Below are positions 16,322-25,364 of a DNA stretch of 64,000 bases, piece by piece. Where the stretch lies: assembly GCA_003945285.1 (NCBI GenBank), contig AP019005.1, positions 868,001 through 932,000 of the forward strand, in the 5' to 3' direction. The position numbers were made by a program, and so were the translations under genes. The first letter of the stretch is position 1; the number at the start of each line of letters is the position of its first letter. The notes under the pieces are model-generated. The model ran no database searches. It had not been told where the DNA came from and saw only the letters and a program-made list of their open reading frames with translations. Origin of the DNA: Hydrogenimonas sp. GTDB lineage: Bacteria > Campylobacterota > Campylobacteria > Campylobacterales > Hydrogenimonadaceae.

Positions 16322-18278
16322 GAAAGGATACTCTCTCTCAACCAAGATAATATTCTATGTACTTTTTGTCGCTCTGTCGGTTCTTGCTTCCATGTTTCTT
16401 GTTTTCGAGCAGATAGGTAAAAAGACACTTTATGACGTAGAGAGGGAGAAGGCTGAACTGGTGGCGAAGATGTTCGCCCCCCAGATCGGAATAAATCTCT
16501 ATCTCGGTTTCGACGACAAAGTGGATGAGGCCGTAAAACAGATCATGACCGAAAAGGATATACTGGCTGTCTACCTCATAAGAGACGGTGAGATAATAAA
16601 AAAATTAAAACGCCATAGAACCGATATAGAGTTTCAGAATGAGACTTTTCAGATAGAGACACCCATATTCGAACCGGGCGGCCATAAGCGTATTGCCGTT
16701 TTACAGCTTCACTACTCCAGTCACCACTATCGTGAGATGGTTGAGAAGATGACACGTCTGCTTCTGCTCTTTTTCTCAATAGCGACACTTCTGTTTATCG
16801 CACTTGCCTACCAGATACGCAAACGCCTCATACCTTTGAAAAAGGTTGCCGTCGCACTTTCCGAATACGATGTGAACGGTGGTGAGCTGAAGCTGGATTG
16901 TGAGAGTGACGATCAGGAGATCAAGCTTATCATAAATGCGGTCGAGAAGATGCAGGAGAATGTAGGTGCCTATGCCGAACTGCAGGAGAATATGAAGCAG
17001 ATACTTTCGCAAAAGGTACATGAAAAGACCGCGCAACTGTGGCAGCAGCTCTATACCGACCAGTTGACCGGTCTTCCCAACAGACGTGCTCTTATGGATG
17101 ATCTGTCGAAAAAGAGTGATGCGTTGCTCGCCATAGTCAATATAGACGACTTTACGGAGATTAACGATCTATACGGCCATCGAGCTGGAGATATCATTCT
17201 TAAAAACTTTGCGGATGCACTAGATATTCTCGAAGTCGACCGCACCTACAGAATTTCAGGTGATGAGTTCGCACTCATCAAAAACGGGGAGTTCCACCTA
17301 GACGAGGCCAAAACTTTTCTTGAGTTTGTACGAAGTAAAATCGAAAGGACCCACTTCTATTATGAAGAGAACAGGGTTGATATCCGTGTTACCATAGGCG
17401 CCACAATCGAAGAGGCTTCTACGATTGAAGAGGCGGACATGGCTCTCAAGGAGGCCAGAAAACAGCGTAAACCGATTATGATCTTCTCCCCGGTGTGGAA
17501 TCTTGAAAGCAAATACAGAGAGAACATCTACTGGATAAGACAGATAAAGAGTGCTCTGGCACGAGACGGGATAGTTCCGTACTGCCAGCCTCTTTACGAT
17601 ATAGAGGCAAAAAGGATCAAGGGCTACGAGATCCTCGTCAGGCTTATAAAAGAGGATGGAGAGGTTGTTTCGCCGCACAAATTCCTTCCTCTTGCACAGA
17701 AGAGCCACCAGTATCAGTTTATGACGATGAGGCTGGTTGAGCGCAGCTGCGCTTTTTTCAAGGATAAGACGGAATTGACTTTCTCTATAAATATCTCTGT
17801 CGAGGATATACTCAATACGGAAACGGTAGCCTACATCAAAGAGCAGATTCTCCACTATAATATTGCCCACCGTGTCGTTTTCGAACTTCTGGAGAGTGAA
17901 AATATAGAGAAGTTTCCGGAAGTGGAGAGTTTTGTAAACGAGATGAAGGGCCTCGGATGCCAGATCGCTATAGATGACTTCGGTACCGGTTATTCGAACT
18001 TCTCATATCTTATAAAATTGAAAGCGGACTATATAAAGATAGACGGTTCGCTCATAAGAAATATCCACAACGACAAGAATGCCCAGGTCATCGTCGAGTC
18101 GATAGTCGATTTTGCGAAAAAACTCGGAATCCGTACCGTTGCCGAGTTTGTCAGCAGCGAGATGATCTTTGAAAAGGTAAGTGAACTTGGAATAGATGTT
18201 GCACAGGGATACTATATCATGGAACCTGTTCCGATGGAGGAGGTTGAAAGCGGTCCGAAAAAGGAAGATGTGGTATAA
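16311..18278 (+). CDS. Membrane-bound GGDEF-EAL c-di-GMP enzyme
   Basis: A 655-residue inner-membrane protein: helix at about 12-32, a periplasmic sensor to about 145, a second helix at about 147-166 and a HAMP-like linker, then GGDEF (about 245-400) and EAL (about 410-645) domains. The cyclase motif reads SGDEF, still compatible with activity. The EAL domain keeps the catalytic set: E in GYEILVRLI, N in NISVED, FELLESEN, IDDFGTGYS, IKIDGSLI, VAEFV and QGYYI. Phosphodiesterase activity is therefore likely and cyclase activity possible. Last gene of the acyltransferase/receptor/YfiR-like block, whose layout resembles YfiR-YfiN control. Confidence 0.92.
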   Translation: MKSEKGYSLSTKIIFYVLFVALSVLASMFLVFEQIGKKTLYDVEREKAELVAKMFAPQIGINLYLGFDDKVDEAVKQIMTEKDILAVYLIRDGEIIKKLKRHRTDIEFQNETFQIETPIFEPGGHKRIAVLQLHYSSHHYREMVEKMTRLLLLFFSIATLLFIALAYQIRKRLIPLKKVAVALSEYDVNGGELKLDCESDDQEIKLIINAVEKMQENVGAYAELQENMKQILSQKVHEKTAQLWQQLYTDQLTGLPNRRALMDDLSKKSDALLAIVNIDDFTEINDLYGHRAGDIILKNFADALDILEVDRTYRISGDEFALIKNGEFHLDEAKTFLEFVRSKIERTHFYYEENRVDIRVTIGATIEEASTIEEADMALKEARKQRKPIMIFSPVWNLESKYRENIYWIRQIKSALARDGIVPYCQPLYDIEAKRIKGYEILVRLIKEDGEVVSPHKFLPLAQKSHQYQFMTMRLVERSCAFFKDKTELTFSINISVEDILNTETVAYIKEQILHYNIAHRVVFELLESENIEKFPEVESFVNEMKGLGCQIAIDDFGTGYSNFSYLIKLKADYIKIDGSLIRNIHNDKNAQVIVESIVDFAKKLGIRTVAEFVSSEMIFEKVSELGIDVAQGYYIMEPVPMEEVESGPKKEDVV

Positions 18279-18408
18279 TATCCCTTTTTACAACGCCCCG
18301 TCGCTGAATAATAAAAGATTATAGGGTGCGGTTACGGGAGAGTTGTAGAAAAATTGAAAAACCCGATGTCGTAACGGAGTTTCGACTATTTATTGAAGGA
18401 TGTTGAAA
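18274..18408 (+). promoter_or_regulatory. Probable promoter and structured leader of the DUF2018-hemA-proS operon
   Basis: TATAAT at 18274-18279 overlaps the stop codon of the GGDEF-EAL gene and is a good -10 box; no clear -35 is seen, as is common in this phylum. About 120 bases follow before the next gene. They can form a stem of GTTAC (18331-18335) with GTAAC (18371-18375) and GGG (18336-18338) with CCC (18362-18364). I do not recognise a known riboswitch here. Confidence 0.4.
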
Positions 18409-18690
18409 ATGATTTTTGAAGATGAAGAGGATATCTTTACGGGAGGTTCTCCCAAGGCGAAGTTTTTCGACATTGTATACAATGCGAACAGGAATCTTGT
18501 GGAGGATGAACTCGACAGTCTGATTACAAGGGTCTGTATTCTAGAGTCGATGCTCGAGGAGAAGATTGGCGAGGATGCGGTGGAGGAGGAGGTGCAGAAG
18601 CGCTCCTATCTTCCGTCCGGGGAGTTGGACAACTGCAGGATGAGCAAATATATCGAACTTACGGCGAATATTCTTACAAAGAATGAGTAG
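18409..18690 (+). CDS. DUF2018 family protein (HP0242-like)
   Basis: A 93-residue, mostly helical acidic protein. It matches the DUF2018 family of Campylobacterota, whose H. pylori member HP0242 has a solved helical, intertwined dimer structure and no known function. Shared features are EDIFTGGSPKAKFFDIVYNA at the start, the helix around DELDSLITRVCILESMLEEK and the ending NILTKNE. An ATG at 18400 exists, but GAAGGA at 18395-18400 overlaps it and sits 8 bases before the ATG at 18409, so 18409 is chosen. It overlaps the next gene by 8 bp, the same order as HP0242-HP0241. Confidence 0.85.
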   Translation: MIFEDEEDIFTGGSPKAKFFDIVYNANRNLVEDELDSLITRVCILESMLEEKIGEDAVEEEVQKRSYLPSGELDNCRMSKYIELTANILTKNE

Positions 18691-19111
18691 GGCCCTGCGG
18701 GCGGTCCTTTTGCCGCTCTTCCTGCTGCCTCTTGCCGCGGCCGGAGAGTGGGATCACAATGCCGCCTTCAGTTTGAAGAAAGACAGGTGGCAGAGTGTTC
18801 GGATCGATGAGGGCGGACGCATACACAATCTGAGATTTAGATGGACACTCTACAAAAACGGTGCCCTCGTAATGCACGTTGAGTACGACAGACGTAAATT
18901 TCAACCGCTGTTGTACAGGAGATACAGACTAGATGCGTTCAGGTTCGAACTCTACGCGAAGGCCGATGACTCCTCTCGTGAGCGGTTCGAGTCGCCTTAT
19001 GCGCTTATCGTTTTCAGAGCCTTCGATGAAAAAAAGAGAGAGGCTAGTCTGGATCTCTTGATAAAAGATTACGGTATGAGCGAGATTTTTTACACGGAAG
19101 GGAAAAAATAG
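18683..19111 (+). CDS. Small exported protein of unknown function (HP0241-position)
   Basis: A 142-residue protein with a clear signal peptide (about residues 1-20, LLPLFLLPLAAAG) and a mature part rich in beta-type segments and aromatic and arginine residues (LRFRWTLYKNGALVMHVEYD). I recognise no domain. It lies between the DUF2018 gene and the polyprenyl synthase gene, the position of the unknown HP0241 in H. pylori, so it is probably the orthologue and conserved in the phylum. It overlaps the DUF2018 gene by 8 bp. Confidence 0.75.
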   Translation: MSRALRAVLLPLFLLPLAAAGEWDHNAAFSLKKDRWQSVRIDEGGRIHNLRFRWTLYKNGALVMHVEYDRRKFQPLLYRRYRLDAFRFELYAKADDSSRERFESPYALIVFRAFDEKKREASLDLLIKDYGMSEIFYTEGKK

Positions 19112-19114
19112 AGC

Positions 19115-20011
19115 ATGTTGGAACGTGTAGAGAGCCTTATGAGGCAGTTTGTCGAGGAGCTTTCAAACGAGTATGTCGAGGAGCTGTTCGATAATCTTCC
19201 TCACGGAAAACGGCTTCGTGCAAAGCTGGTTCTGAAAATTGCCGGAACCGGGGATGATGCGGTTAGGTTGGCGGCTATTATAGAGATGATTCATGCGGCC
19301 AGTCTGCTGCACGACGATGTGATTGACGATGCGACGGTGCGAAGGGGTGTGGCCTCTTTGAACGCCACCGAAGGGAGTAAGCAGGCTGTGATGATGGGAG
19401 ATATTCTCTACTCCAAAGGTTTCGAGGAGTTGGTGGGTTTTGAGCGTGATATCGCCGCAAAAGTCGCTTCTGCGGTTACGCAGCTCAGCATTGGCGAGAT
19501 GATGGATGTACGGCTCTCGAAGAGTTTCCATACCGACGAGGAGGCCTATATGCGTATGATCTACCAAAAGACTGCCGCACTCATAGAGGCTACAGCCTCG
19601 TCCGCCGCGATGCTTGCCGGAAAAGATGCTCATATATACGCCATTTACGGACGAAACCTCGGAATTGCTTTTCAGATCGTAGACGATATTCTCGATATCT
19701 CCCAAACCAGCAAGCAGCTTGGTAAGCCGGCGATGCACGATTTCGAAGAGGGTAAAACCACGCTTCCGTATATCTATCTTTACGAAGCCCTTGACGAAAA
19801 GAGCCGCCTATACCTTAAGTCTCTGCACGGGAAAAAGCTGACTGAAGAGCAGAGAGAGTGGATCAAAGCGGCTATGGAAGAGAGCGGTGCTCTTCGAAAA
19901 TCGTTCCTGTACGCCAAGGAGCTGGGAGACGAAGCGGTATCGCTGATGCAGGGTACCGGTGAAACCTCTTTGGCGGAGATTGTAACAGCAATGATAGAGA
20001 GGGATTTTTGA
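19115..20011 (+). CDS. Polyprenyl diphosphate synthase
   Basis: A trans-prenyltransferase of 298 residues that elongates allylic diphosphates with isopentenyl diphosphate, probably making the octaprenyl or longer chain for menaquinone. The first aspartate-rich motif is LLHDDVIDDA (near residue 67) and the second is QIVDDILD (near 190). GKRLRAKL near the N terminus is the conserved substrate-binding GKRLRP-like motif. It occupies the position of the octaprenyl diphosphate synthase gene HP0240. Chain length cannot be read securely. hemA starts on its stop codon (TGATG). Confidence 0.9.
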   Translation: MLERVESLMRQFVEELSNEYVEELFDNLPHGKRLRAKLVLKIAGTGDDAVRLAAIIEMIHAASLLHDDVIDDATVRRGVASLNATEGSKQAVMMGDILYSKGFEELVGFERDIAAKVASAVTQLSIGEMMDVRLSKSFHTDEEAYMRMIYQKTAALIEATASSAAMLAGKDAHIYAIYGRNLGIAFQIVDDILDISQTSKQLGKPAMHDFEEGKTTLPYIYLYEALDEKSRLYLKSLHGKKLTEEQREWIKAAMEESGALRKSFLYAKELGDEAVSLMQGTGETSLAEIVTAMIERDF

Positions 20012-21318
20012 TGCAGTATGTCGTTGTAAGCTTTTCACATAAAAACACCGATATCGAAGTGAGGGAGAGGCTCGCATTTCCGGATGAGGAGATGAAGAGG
20101 AGAGCCCTGGAGAGGCTGTTGAAAACGGAGGGTGTGGGTGAAGCGATGCTTCTGTCTACCTGCAACAGGGTAGAGTTCCTCGTCTCCACATCTATCCCGT
20201 CTTCGGCACTCCACTCAATCTTCGAGCTTCTGCACCTTCACAGCGGCCTCTCGATTGAAGAGTTGGAGGGCAGGGCGGACGTATATGAGGATGAAGGTGC
20301 CGTCCACCACGTCTTCTCCGTCGCATCTTCTCTTGACAGTCTGGTAGTAGGGGAGACGCAGATAGCCGGTCAACTCAAAGATGCATTCAGGTTCGCTTTC
20401 GAAAACGGCTACTGCTCCCAGAAAATTTCCAGACTTATCCATTATGCGTTCAAATGTGCCGCCGAAGTGAGAAACAGTACCGAAATCTCGAAAAACCCGG
20501 TCTCTGTTGCCGGAGCGGCCGTCTCTCAGGCAAAAGAGGTCATGGGCGGAAACCTGGGCGGATTCACGGGACTTGTCGTAGGTGCCGGAGAGATGAGTGA
20601 GATAGTGGCCAAACATCTTGTAGCGAACGGCTGCAACGTCATAATCTTCAACCGTTCAATGGAGAATGCAAAAAAAGTAGCCGACGCGGTCGGTGACCGT
20701 GTAGATATAGAGCCCTTTCACGCCCTGGCCGACTACATCAACAGATACAGGCTCCTCTTTTCGGCAACAGGTGCACCGCATCCGGTCATCACCAGGGAGA
20801 TGGTCGATCCCGCTTCGTTCGAGAGGCACTGGTTCGACCTGGCCGTTCCGAGAGATATAGAAGATATAGACGATGTTACCGTAAATATATATGCGGTAGA
20901 TGATCTCAAAGAGATTGTAGACAACAATCTCGCCCTGAGAAAAGAGCAGGCCAGAAAGGCTTACGAGATAGTGGGCCGCTATACGATCGATTTTTTCAAA
21001 TGGCTTCAGACGCTTATGATAGACCCTCTTATCAAAGATGTGAGAGAGCAGGCCAGAAGGGCGGCTATATCGGAGATAGAGCGGGCCGTGAAAAAGGGTT
21101 TCATCTCCCCGGAGAGCAGAAAAAACGTTGAAAAGCTTGTACACAACGCATTCAACAAGTTCCTCCATACACCCACTGTACAGCTTAGAGACGTCGCGGA
21201 GCAGCCCCGTGCCGATACGATCATAGAGGCGATGAAATATATTTTCAAAACCGATACAGAGGTCAAGATGGCCGACAAGTACAAATGCGAATTCGTTATG
21301 AAAGATGATATACGCTAA
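20011..21318 (+). CDS. hemA: Glutamyl-tRNA reductase HemA
   Basis: HemA reduces glutamyl-tRNA to glutamate-1-semialdehyde with NADPH, the first committed step of C5-pathway haem synthesis. The 435-residue protein has the catalytic cysteine in LLSTCNRVEF (near residue 50), SLVVGETQIAGQ, an NADPH-binding LVVGAGEMSE and a C-terminal dimerisation helix region. The ATG at 20011 overlaps the preceding TGA by one base and has AGAGAGGGA upstream; the in-frame TTG at 20008 is less likely. It lies in a haem/quinone block with hemC downstream. Confidence 0.97.
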   Translation: MQYVVVSFSHKNTDIEVRERLAFPDEEMKRRALERLLKTEGVGEAMLLSTCNRVEFLVSTSIPSSALHSIFELLHLHSGLSIEELEGRADVYEDEGAVHHVFSVASSLDSLVVGETQIAGQLKDAFRFAFENGYCSQKISRLIHYAFKCAAEVRNSTEISKNPVSVAGAAVSQAKEVMGGNLGGFTGLVVGAGEMSEIVAKHLVANGCNVIIFNRSMENAKKVADAVGDRVDIEPFHALADYINRYRLLFSATGAPHPVITREMVDPASFERHWFDLAVPRDIEDIDDVTVNIYAVDDLKEIVDNNLALRKEQARKAYEIVGRYTIDFFKWLQTLMIDPLIKDVREQARRAAISEIERAVKKGFISPESRKNVEKLVHNAFNKFLHTPTVQLRDVAEQPRADTIIEAMKYIFKTDTEVKMADKYKCEFVMKDDIR

Positions 21319-21385
21319 ACCGGGGCTTCTTCGCCCGGGCGGTTTATGAAAATAAAATGAAAAAAATGTAAAAGGACGACATAAA

Positions 21386-23149
21386 ATGAGGTTTTCAAAA
21401 CTGCTGATTCCCACACTGAAAGAGGCGCCGAAAGATGCCGTGCTTCCAAGCCATATCTATCTTGTGCGAGGCGGATTCATCTATCAGGTGGCCAGCGGTA
21501 TATATGACTTCCTGCCTCTGGGGAAGAGAGTGCTGGAGAAGGTCAGGGCTATCGTCAAAGAGGAGCTGGACAGTGCCGGATGCCAGGAGGTGCAGCTCGG
21601 GTTTGTAACACCGGCCGAGCTCTGGAAGAGGAGCGGCCGCTACGAGAAGTACGGGGCTGAGCTGCTACGTTTCAACGACCGGAAGGGTAATGAGTTCGTG
21701 CTGGGACCGACGCATGAGGAGATGATGGTAGAGCTGGCCGGTCAGTTCATCAACAGCTACAAGCAGCTTCCGGTAAATCTCTACCAGATAAATCTGAAAT
21801 TCAGGGATGAAGCCAGACCCAGATTCGGACTTATGCGCGGACGTGAATTCATAATGAAGGACGGCTACAGTTTCCATGCCGACCGAGACGATATGGTAAG
21901 AGAGTTCAACTTGATGGAGAAGACATATCGTAAAATCTTTACGCGAATGGGGCTGGATTTCAGGGTTGTGGAGGCCGACAGCGGCGCGATAGGCGGTGAG
22001 GGAAGCAAGGAGTTCATGGTCCTTGCCGAGAGCGGAGAAGATACGATCGTGGTTTGCGAGGGGTGTGACTATGCGGCCAACATCGAAGCGGCGAAAAGGG
22101 CTGAATGCGATGAAGTTCCGGAGGCACCGGAAGCAGATCTTATGAAGTTTCACACCCCGGGTGTAACCTCTATAGACGACCTGGCCCGGTTTTTCCATGT
22201 AGACCCCTATTACATCGTAAAGAGTGTGGCGAAGCGTGCCGTCTATGATGAAGGCAGAAGCGAGATCGTTCTCTTTTTCCTAAGGGGAAGCGATGACCTT
22301 CAGGAGACCAAAGCGGCCAACGCCGTAGGTGCCAACGAACTGCAGGATATCGGTGAAGAGGAGCTTGAAAATGCGGGCCTGGTTCCAGGCTACATAGGGC
22401 CTGTCGCCATAAAGAGAAATCTTTCCGAAAAAGAGAGCGATGCCCGTTTTACCGCCTACAAGGCTCCGCTGGGTCTCAAAGCGGTCTACGACAGGGCACT
22501 TGAAGGTGCGGCCGATATGATCTGCGGCGCCAACGAGAAGGACTACCATATAGTCGGTGCGGACCTGGGTGACCTGGAAGAGCTTGAGTTCAATGATATC
22601 GTACAGGTAAAGGTAGGCGACAGATGCCGAGAGTGCGGCGGGAAACTTACATACACGAAGGGTATAGAGGTCGGGCATATCTTTCAGCTGGGTACACGCT
22701 ACTCTGAACCGCTGGATGCACGTTTTCTTGACAAAGACGGCAAATCCAAACCGTTTGTGATGGGAACATACGGAATAGGTGTGAGCCGTCTGCTGGCTGC
22801 GGTTATCGAACAGCATCATGATGAGAAAGGCTCCATATGGCCTACTGCCGTCGCACCTTTCGAAGTTGTGGTGATAGTAGGAAATGTAAAAGATGAAGAG
22901 CAGCTCAAAGCCGGAGAAAGGGTATACGAAGAGCTTAAAAAACTGGGTGTGGATGTACTTCTGGATGACAGGCAGGAGCGGTTCGGTTTCAAGATGAAAG
23001 ACTTCGAACTGATCGGTTTTCCCTATGCAGTGGTAGTAGGGAAAAAACTCTCCGAATCCAGGGTGGAGATTGTCAAACGCTCCGATCTCTCCAGGTTTGA
23101 AGCGACTCTCTCCGAAGCGGCCGAAAAGATTGCGGAATTGCTCGGATGA
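21386..23149 (+). CDS. proS: Prolyl-tRNA synthetase
   Basis: A 587-residue class II synthetase of the bacterial type. Motif 2 lies near [17 protein letters not shown], and motif 3 in [17 protein letters not shown]. The stretch from about 225 to 385 is the YbaK/INS editing insertion that clears mischarged alanine; the C-terminal anticodon-binding domain starts near 470. AAAGGA precedes the ATG. The gene follows hemA as in H. pylori (HP0239-HP0238) and overlaps fxsA by 4 bp. Confidence 0.97.
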   Translation: MRFSKLLIPTLKEAPKDAVLPSHIYLVRGGFIYQVASGIYDFLPLGKRVLEKVRAIVKEELDSAGCQEVQLGFVTPAELWKRSGRYEKYGAELLRFNDRKGNEFVLGPTHEEMMVELAGQFINSYKQLPVNLYQINLKFRDEARPRFGLMRGREFIMKDGYSFHADRDDMVREFNLMEKTYRKIFTRMGLDFRVVEADSGAIGGEGSKEFMVLAESGEDTIVVCEGCDYAANIEAAKRAECDEVPEAPEADLMKFHTPGVTSIDDLARFFHVDPYYIVKSVAKRAVYDEGRSEIVLFFLRGSDDLQETKAANAVGANELQDIGEEELENAGLVPGYIGPVAIKRNLSEKESDARFTAYKAPLGLKAVYDRALEGAADMICGANEKDYHIVGADLGDLEELEFNDIVQVKVGDRCRECGGKLTYTKGIEVGHIFQLGTRYSEPLDARFLDKDGKSKPFVMGTYGIGVSRLLAAVIEQHHDEKGSIWPTAVAPFEVVVIVGNVKDEEQLKAGERVYEELKKLGVDVLLDDRQERFGFKMKDFELIGFPYAVVVGKKLSESRVEIVKRSDLSRFEATLSEAAEKIAELLG

Positions 23150-23583
23150 TATATTTTCTGATCTACCTCTTCGTCGAGATTTTCGTTTCCGTCGAAATCT
23201 CGGCCGCTATAGGGCCCTTCTGGACCTTCGTGGAGGTGATTGCCAGTGCGGTGGCCGGTTTGCTTCTGTTAACAAGTTTCCGTTATACTTTTTCCGAAAA
23301 TATGCGGGCTATGATGGCCGGCGAGATTACACCGGAGAGTTTTCAGAAACAGAATCTGGCCGCACTGGTAGGAGCTCTGCTTCTGATTATTCCCGGTTTT
23401 TTTACCGATATTGTCGGACTGCTTCTGCAGTTCGGAATATTCTCCGGTTTCATAGCAAGAAGATTTTTCGCGAAAAACCGCCCCTGCGGGAGACCGGACC
23501 TGGATAGTAGAAATGAATTCAAAGAAGGAGAGTGCGATGTCATCGATGTTGAGATTATTGACCGTCCTGATAGTAGGAAGTAG
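23146..23583 (+). CDS. fxsA: FxsA family membrane protein
   Basis: A 145-residue membrane protein with hydrophobic segments at about 1-17, 28-43 and 70-100. [18 protein letters not shown] is the typical FxsA segment. In E. coli FxsA overproduction suppresses F exclusion of phage T7; its normal role is unclear. It overlaps proS at ATGA. Its 3' end overlaps the signal peptide region of the next gene by 47 bp, assuming the ribosome-site-supported start there. Confidence 0.85.
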   Translation: MIYFLIYLFVEIFVSVEISAAIGPFWTFVEVIASAVAGLLLLTSFRYTFSENMRAMMAGEITPESFQKQNLAALVGALLLIIPGFFTDIVGLLLQFGIFSGFIARRFFAKNRPCGRPDLDSRNEFKEGECDVIDVEIIDRPDSRK

Positions 23584-24376
23584 CCTTGCGCTGGCCGGAG
23601 GAGACGCTGATGTCGTCAAGTTTGTAAAAGAGAAGCTGAGCCGCAACAAAGGTGTGAAGATCAACTCTGTAAGAGTGGCCGAAAAACTGCCTATCCCCGG
23701 TGTCAAGGGGTGGTCGGCCTATGTGGTTGAAGCGGATCTTGAGCTAAAAAGAGGGAAGGAGAGAAGAAAGATAGGTTTCGAAACGATCCTTTTCGTCAGC
23801 AAAAATCTGATCACCACGGAGCTTATCGACCGAAAGAGCGGAAGAGATATCCGCTCTGTTCTGCAGCCCAAGCTGCCGGACGATATCTATTCGGAGTCCC
23901 ATCTGCTCTACGGAAACCCAGATGCAGAACACAAGATCATACTCTTTTCTGATCCTCTCTGCCCATTTTGCAGAATGTATGTACCCGATCTGCTGAAAGC
24001 GGCCAAAGAGCATCCGGACAAGATAGCGCTCTTCTACTATCATCTCCCGCTGAGTGCCATACATCCGGCTTCCGATACGCTGGTCAGGGTTATGGAGGTT
24101 GCGAAACTGATGGGCAGAAAGGGGATAGTCGAAAAGATCTACTCCATAGATATTGATCCGGAACTTAAAGATGAGAAGAAGATTCTTAAAATCGTCGAGA
24201 AAGAGACCGGTCTGAAGATTACACCGCAGCAGATTCACGACAAAAAGATCGAGAAGATAATTCTCCATGACCGGATTACTGCCCGCAGAATGCTGGTAAC
24301 AGGAACACCCACCGTTTTTGCGGACGGCAAAAAAGATATAACCAGAGAAAAATACAAATCATTCATAAAGAAGTAG
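23537..24376 (+). CDS. Periplasmic thioredoxin-fold thiol-disulfide protein (DsbC/DsbG-like)
   Basis: A 279-residue exported protein. A signal peptide (about 1-21) is followed by an N-terminal dimerisation-type region (to about 125) and a thioredoxin-fold domain with the redox motif CPFC in SDPLCPFCRMY (near residue 142). A cis-proline loop is visible in LVTGTPTVFADGKK near the end. The layout fits DsbC/DsbG-like isomerases or oxidases. The ATG at 23537 is chosen because AAGGAG lies 6-7 bases upstream; the frame itself opens at 23513 inside fxsA. In H. pylori proS and hemC are adjacent; here fxsA and this gene lie between them. Confidence 0.87.
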   Translation: MSSMLRLLTVLIVGSSLALAGGDADVVKFVKEKLSRNKGVKINSVRVAEKLPIPGVKGWSAYVVEADLELKRGKERRKIGFETILFVSKNLITTELIDRKSGRDIRSVLQPKLPDDIYSESHLLYGNPDAEHKIILFSDPLCPFCRMYVPDLLKAAKEHPDKIALFYYHLPLSAIHPASDTLVRVMEVAKLMGRKGIVEKIYSIDIDPELKDEKKILKIVEKETGLKITPQQIHDKKIEKIILHDRITARRMLVTGTPTVFADGKKDITREKYKSFIKK

Positions 24377-24380
24377 GACA

Positions 24381-25337
24381 ATGGAAAAACTGATAATTGC
24401 TACACGTGGAAGCCAGCTTGCAATGTGGCAGGCGGAGTATGTCAAGTCTGAATTGCGGAAGAGATTTCCGGAGATGGAGATAGAGTTCGAAGTGGTGACT
24501 TCGACAGGCGACAAGATTCTGGATAAGCCGCTGGCCCTTATAGGCGGAAAAGGTCTATTTACCAAAGAGATAGAGGATGTGATGCTTGCCGGAAAGGCGC
24601 ACATGGCGGTACACAGCCTCAAAGATGTTCCTACCGTCATGCCGGAGGGGCTCAAGCTGGCGGCTATTACGAAGCGGGACGACATAAGAGACTGTTTCCT
24701 TTCACACAAATACAGAAATATAGACGATCTTCCGGAGGGTGCGGTCGTCGGAACAACAAGCCTGCGCCGTCAGATGCAGCTTAGGGCTATCAGGCCTGAT
24801 CTGAAGATAAAAAATCTCAGAGGCAATGTGAATACCAGGCTTCGCAAACTCGCCGAGGGTGAGTACGACGCCATAATATTGGCATACGTGGGAATGAAGC
24901 GTCTGGGCCTTCTGGAGAGTGTGCCGTATCACGATCCGATAGACGACAACGTGATGATACCTCCGTCCGGCCAGGCATCGCTGGGTATAGAGATTGTAGA
25001 CGATGAAAGGGTGGCCGAAATAGCGGCGGTTCTAAACGATGAAGATTCGGCACTTGCCGCCAGGATAGAGCGTGACTTCGTATCGGAACTGGAGGGGAGC
25101 TGCCAGGTTCCGATAGCCGTCAATGCGAAAATTTCGGCTGAGCGTGTAGTGGTGAGAGCCATGGTGGGTCTTCCCGACGGTACTGAGATCTTGAAGGAGA
25201 TTATAGACGCTCCCAAAAGCGAAGCCCGCGATCTGGGAGTCCGTCTTGCCGATATCATGATAGAAGCGGGTGCCAAAGAGCTGCTGGAGAGAGCGGAGGC
25301 TATGGCGTTCAAGGATGAGCGCTGCGAGCGCCTCTAA
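24381..25337 (+). CDS. hemC: Hydroxymethylbilane synthase HemC
   Basis: HemC joins four porphobilinogen units into hydroxymethylbilane. The 318-residue protein starts LIIATRGSQLAMWQAE, has MAVHSLKDVP, the TTSLRRQMQL substrate-binding motif and the cofactor cysteine in LEGSCQVPIAV (near residue 240) that carries the dipyrromethane. It is of family length. It follows the thiol-disulfide gene by 4 bp and precedes a menaquinone decarboxylase. Confidence 0.97.
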   Translation: MEKLIIATRGSQLAMWQAEYVKSELRKRFPEMEIEFEVVTSTGDKILDKPLALIGGKGLFTKEIEDVMLAGKAHMAVHSLKDVPTVMPEGLKLAAITKRDDIRDCFLSHKYRNIDDLPEGAVVGTTSLRRQMQLRAIRPDLKIKNLRGNVNTRLRKLAEGEYDAIILAYVGMKRLGLLESVPYHDPIDDNVMIPPSGQASLGIEIVDDERVAEIAAVLNDEDSALAARIERDFVSELEGSCQVPIAVNAKISAERVVVRAMVGLPDGTEILKEIIDAPKSEARDLGVRLADIMIEAGAKELLERAEAMAFKDERCERL

Positions 25338-25364
25338 AAGAGTCGGTTTAAGGGGAGTGATGAG

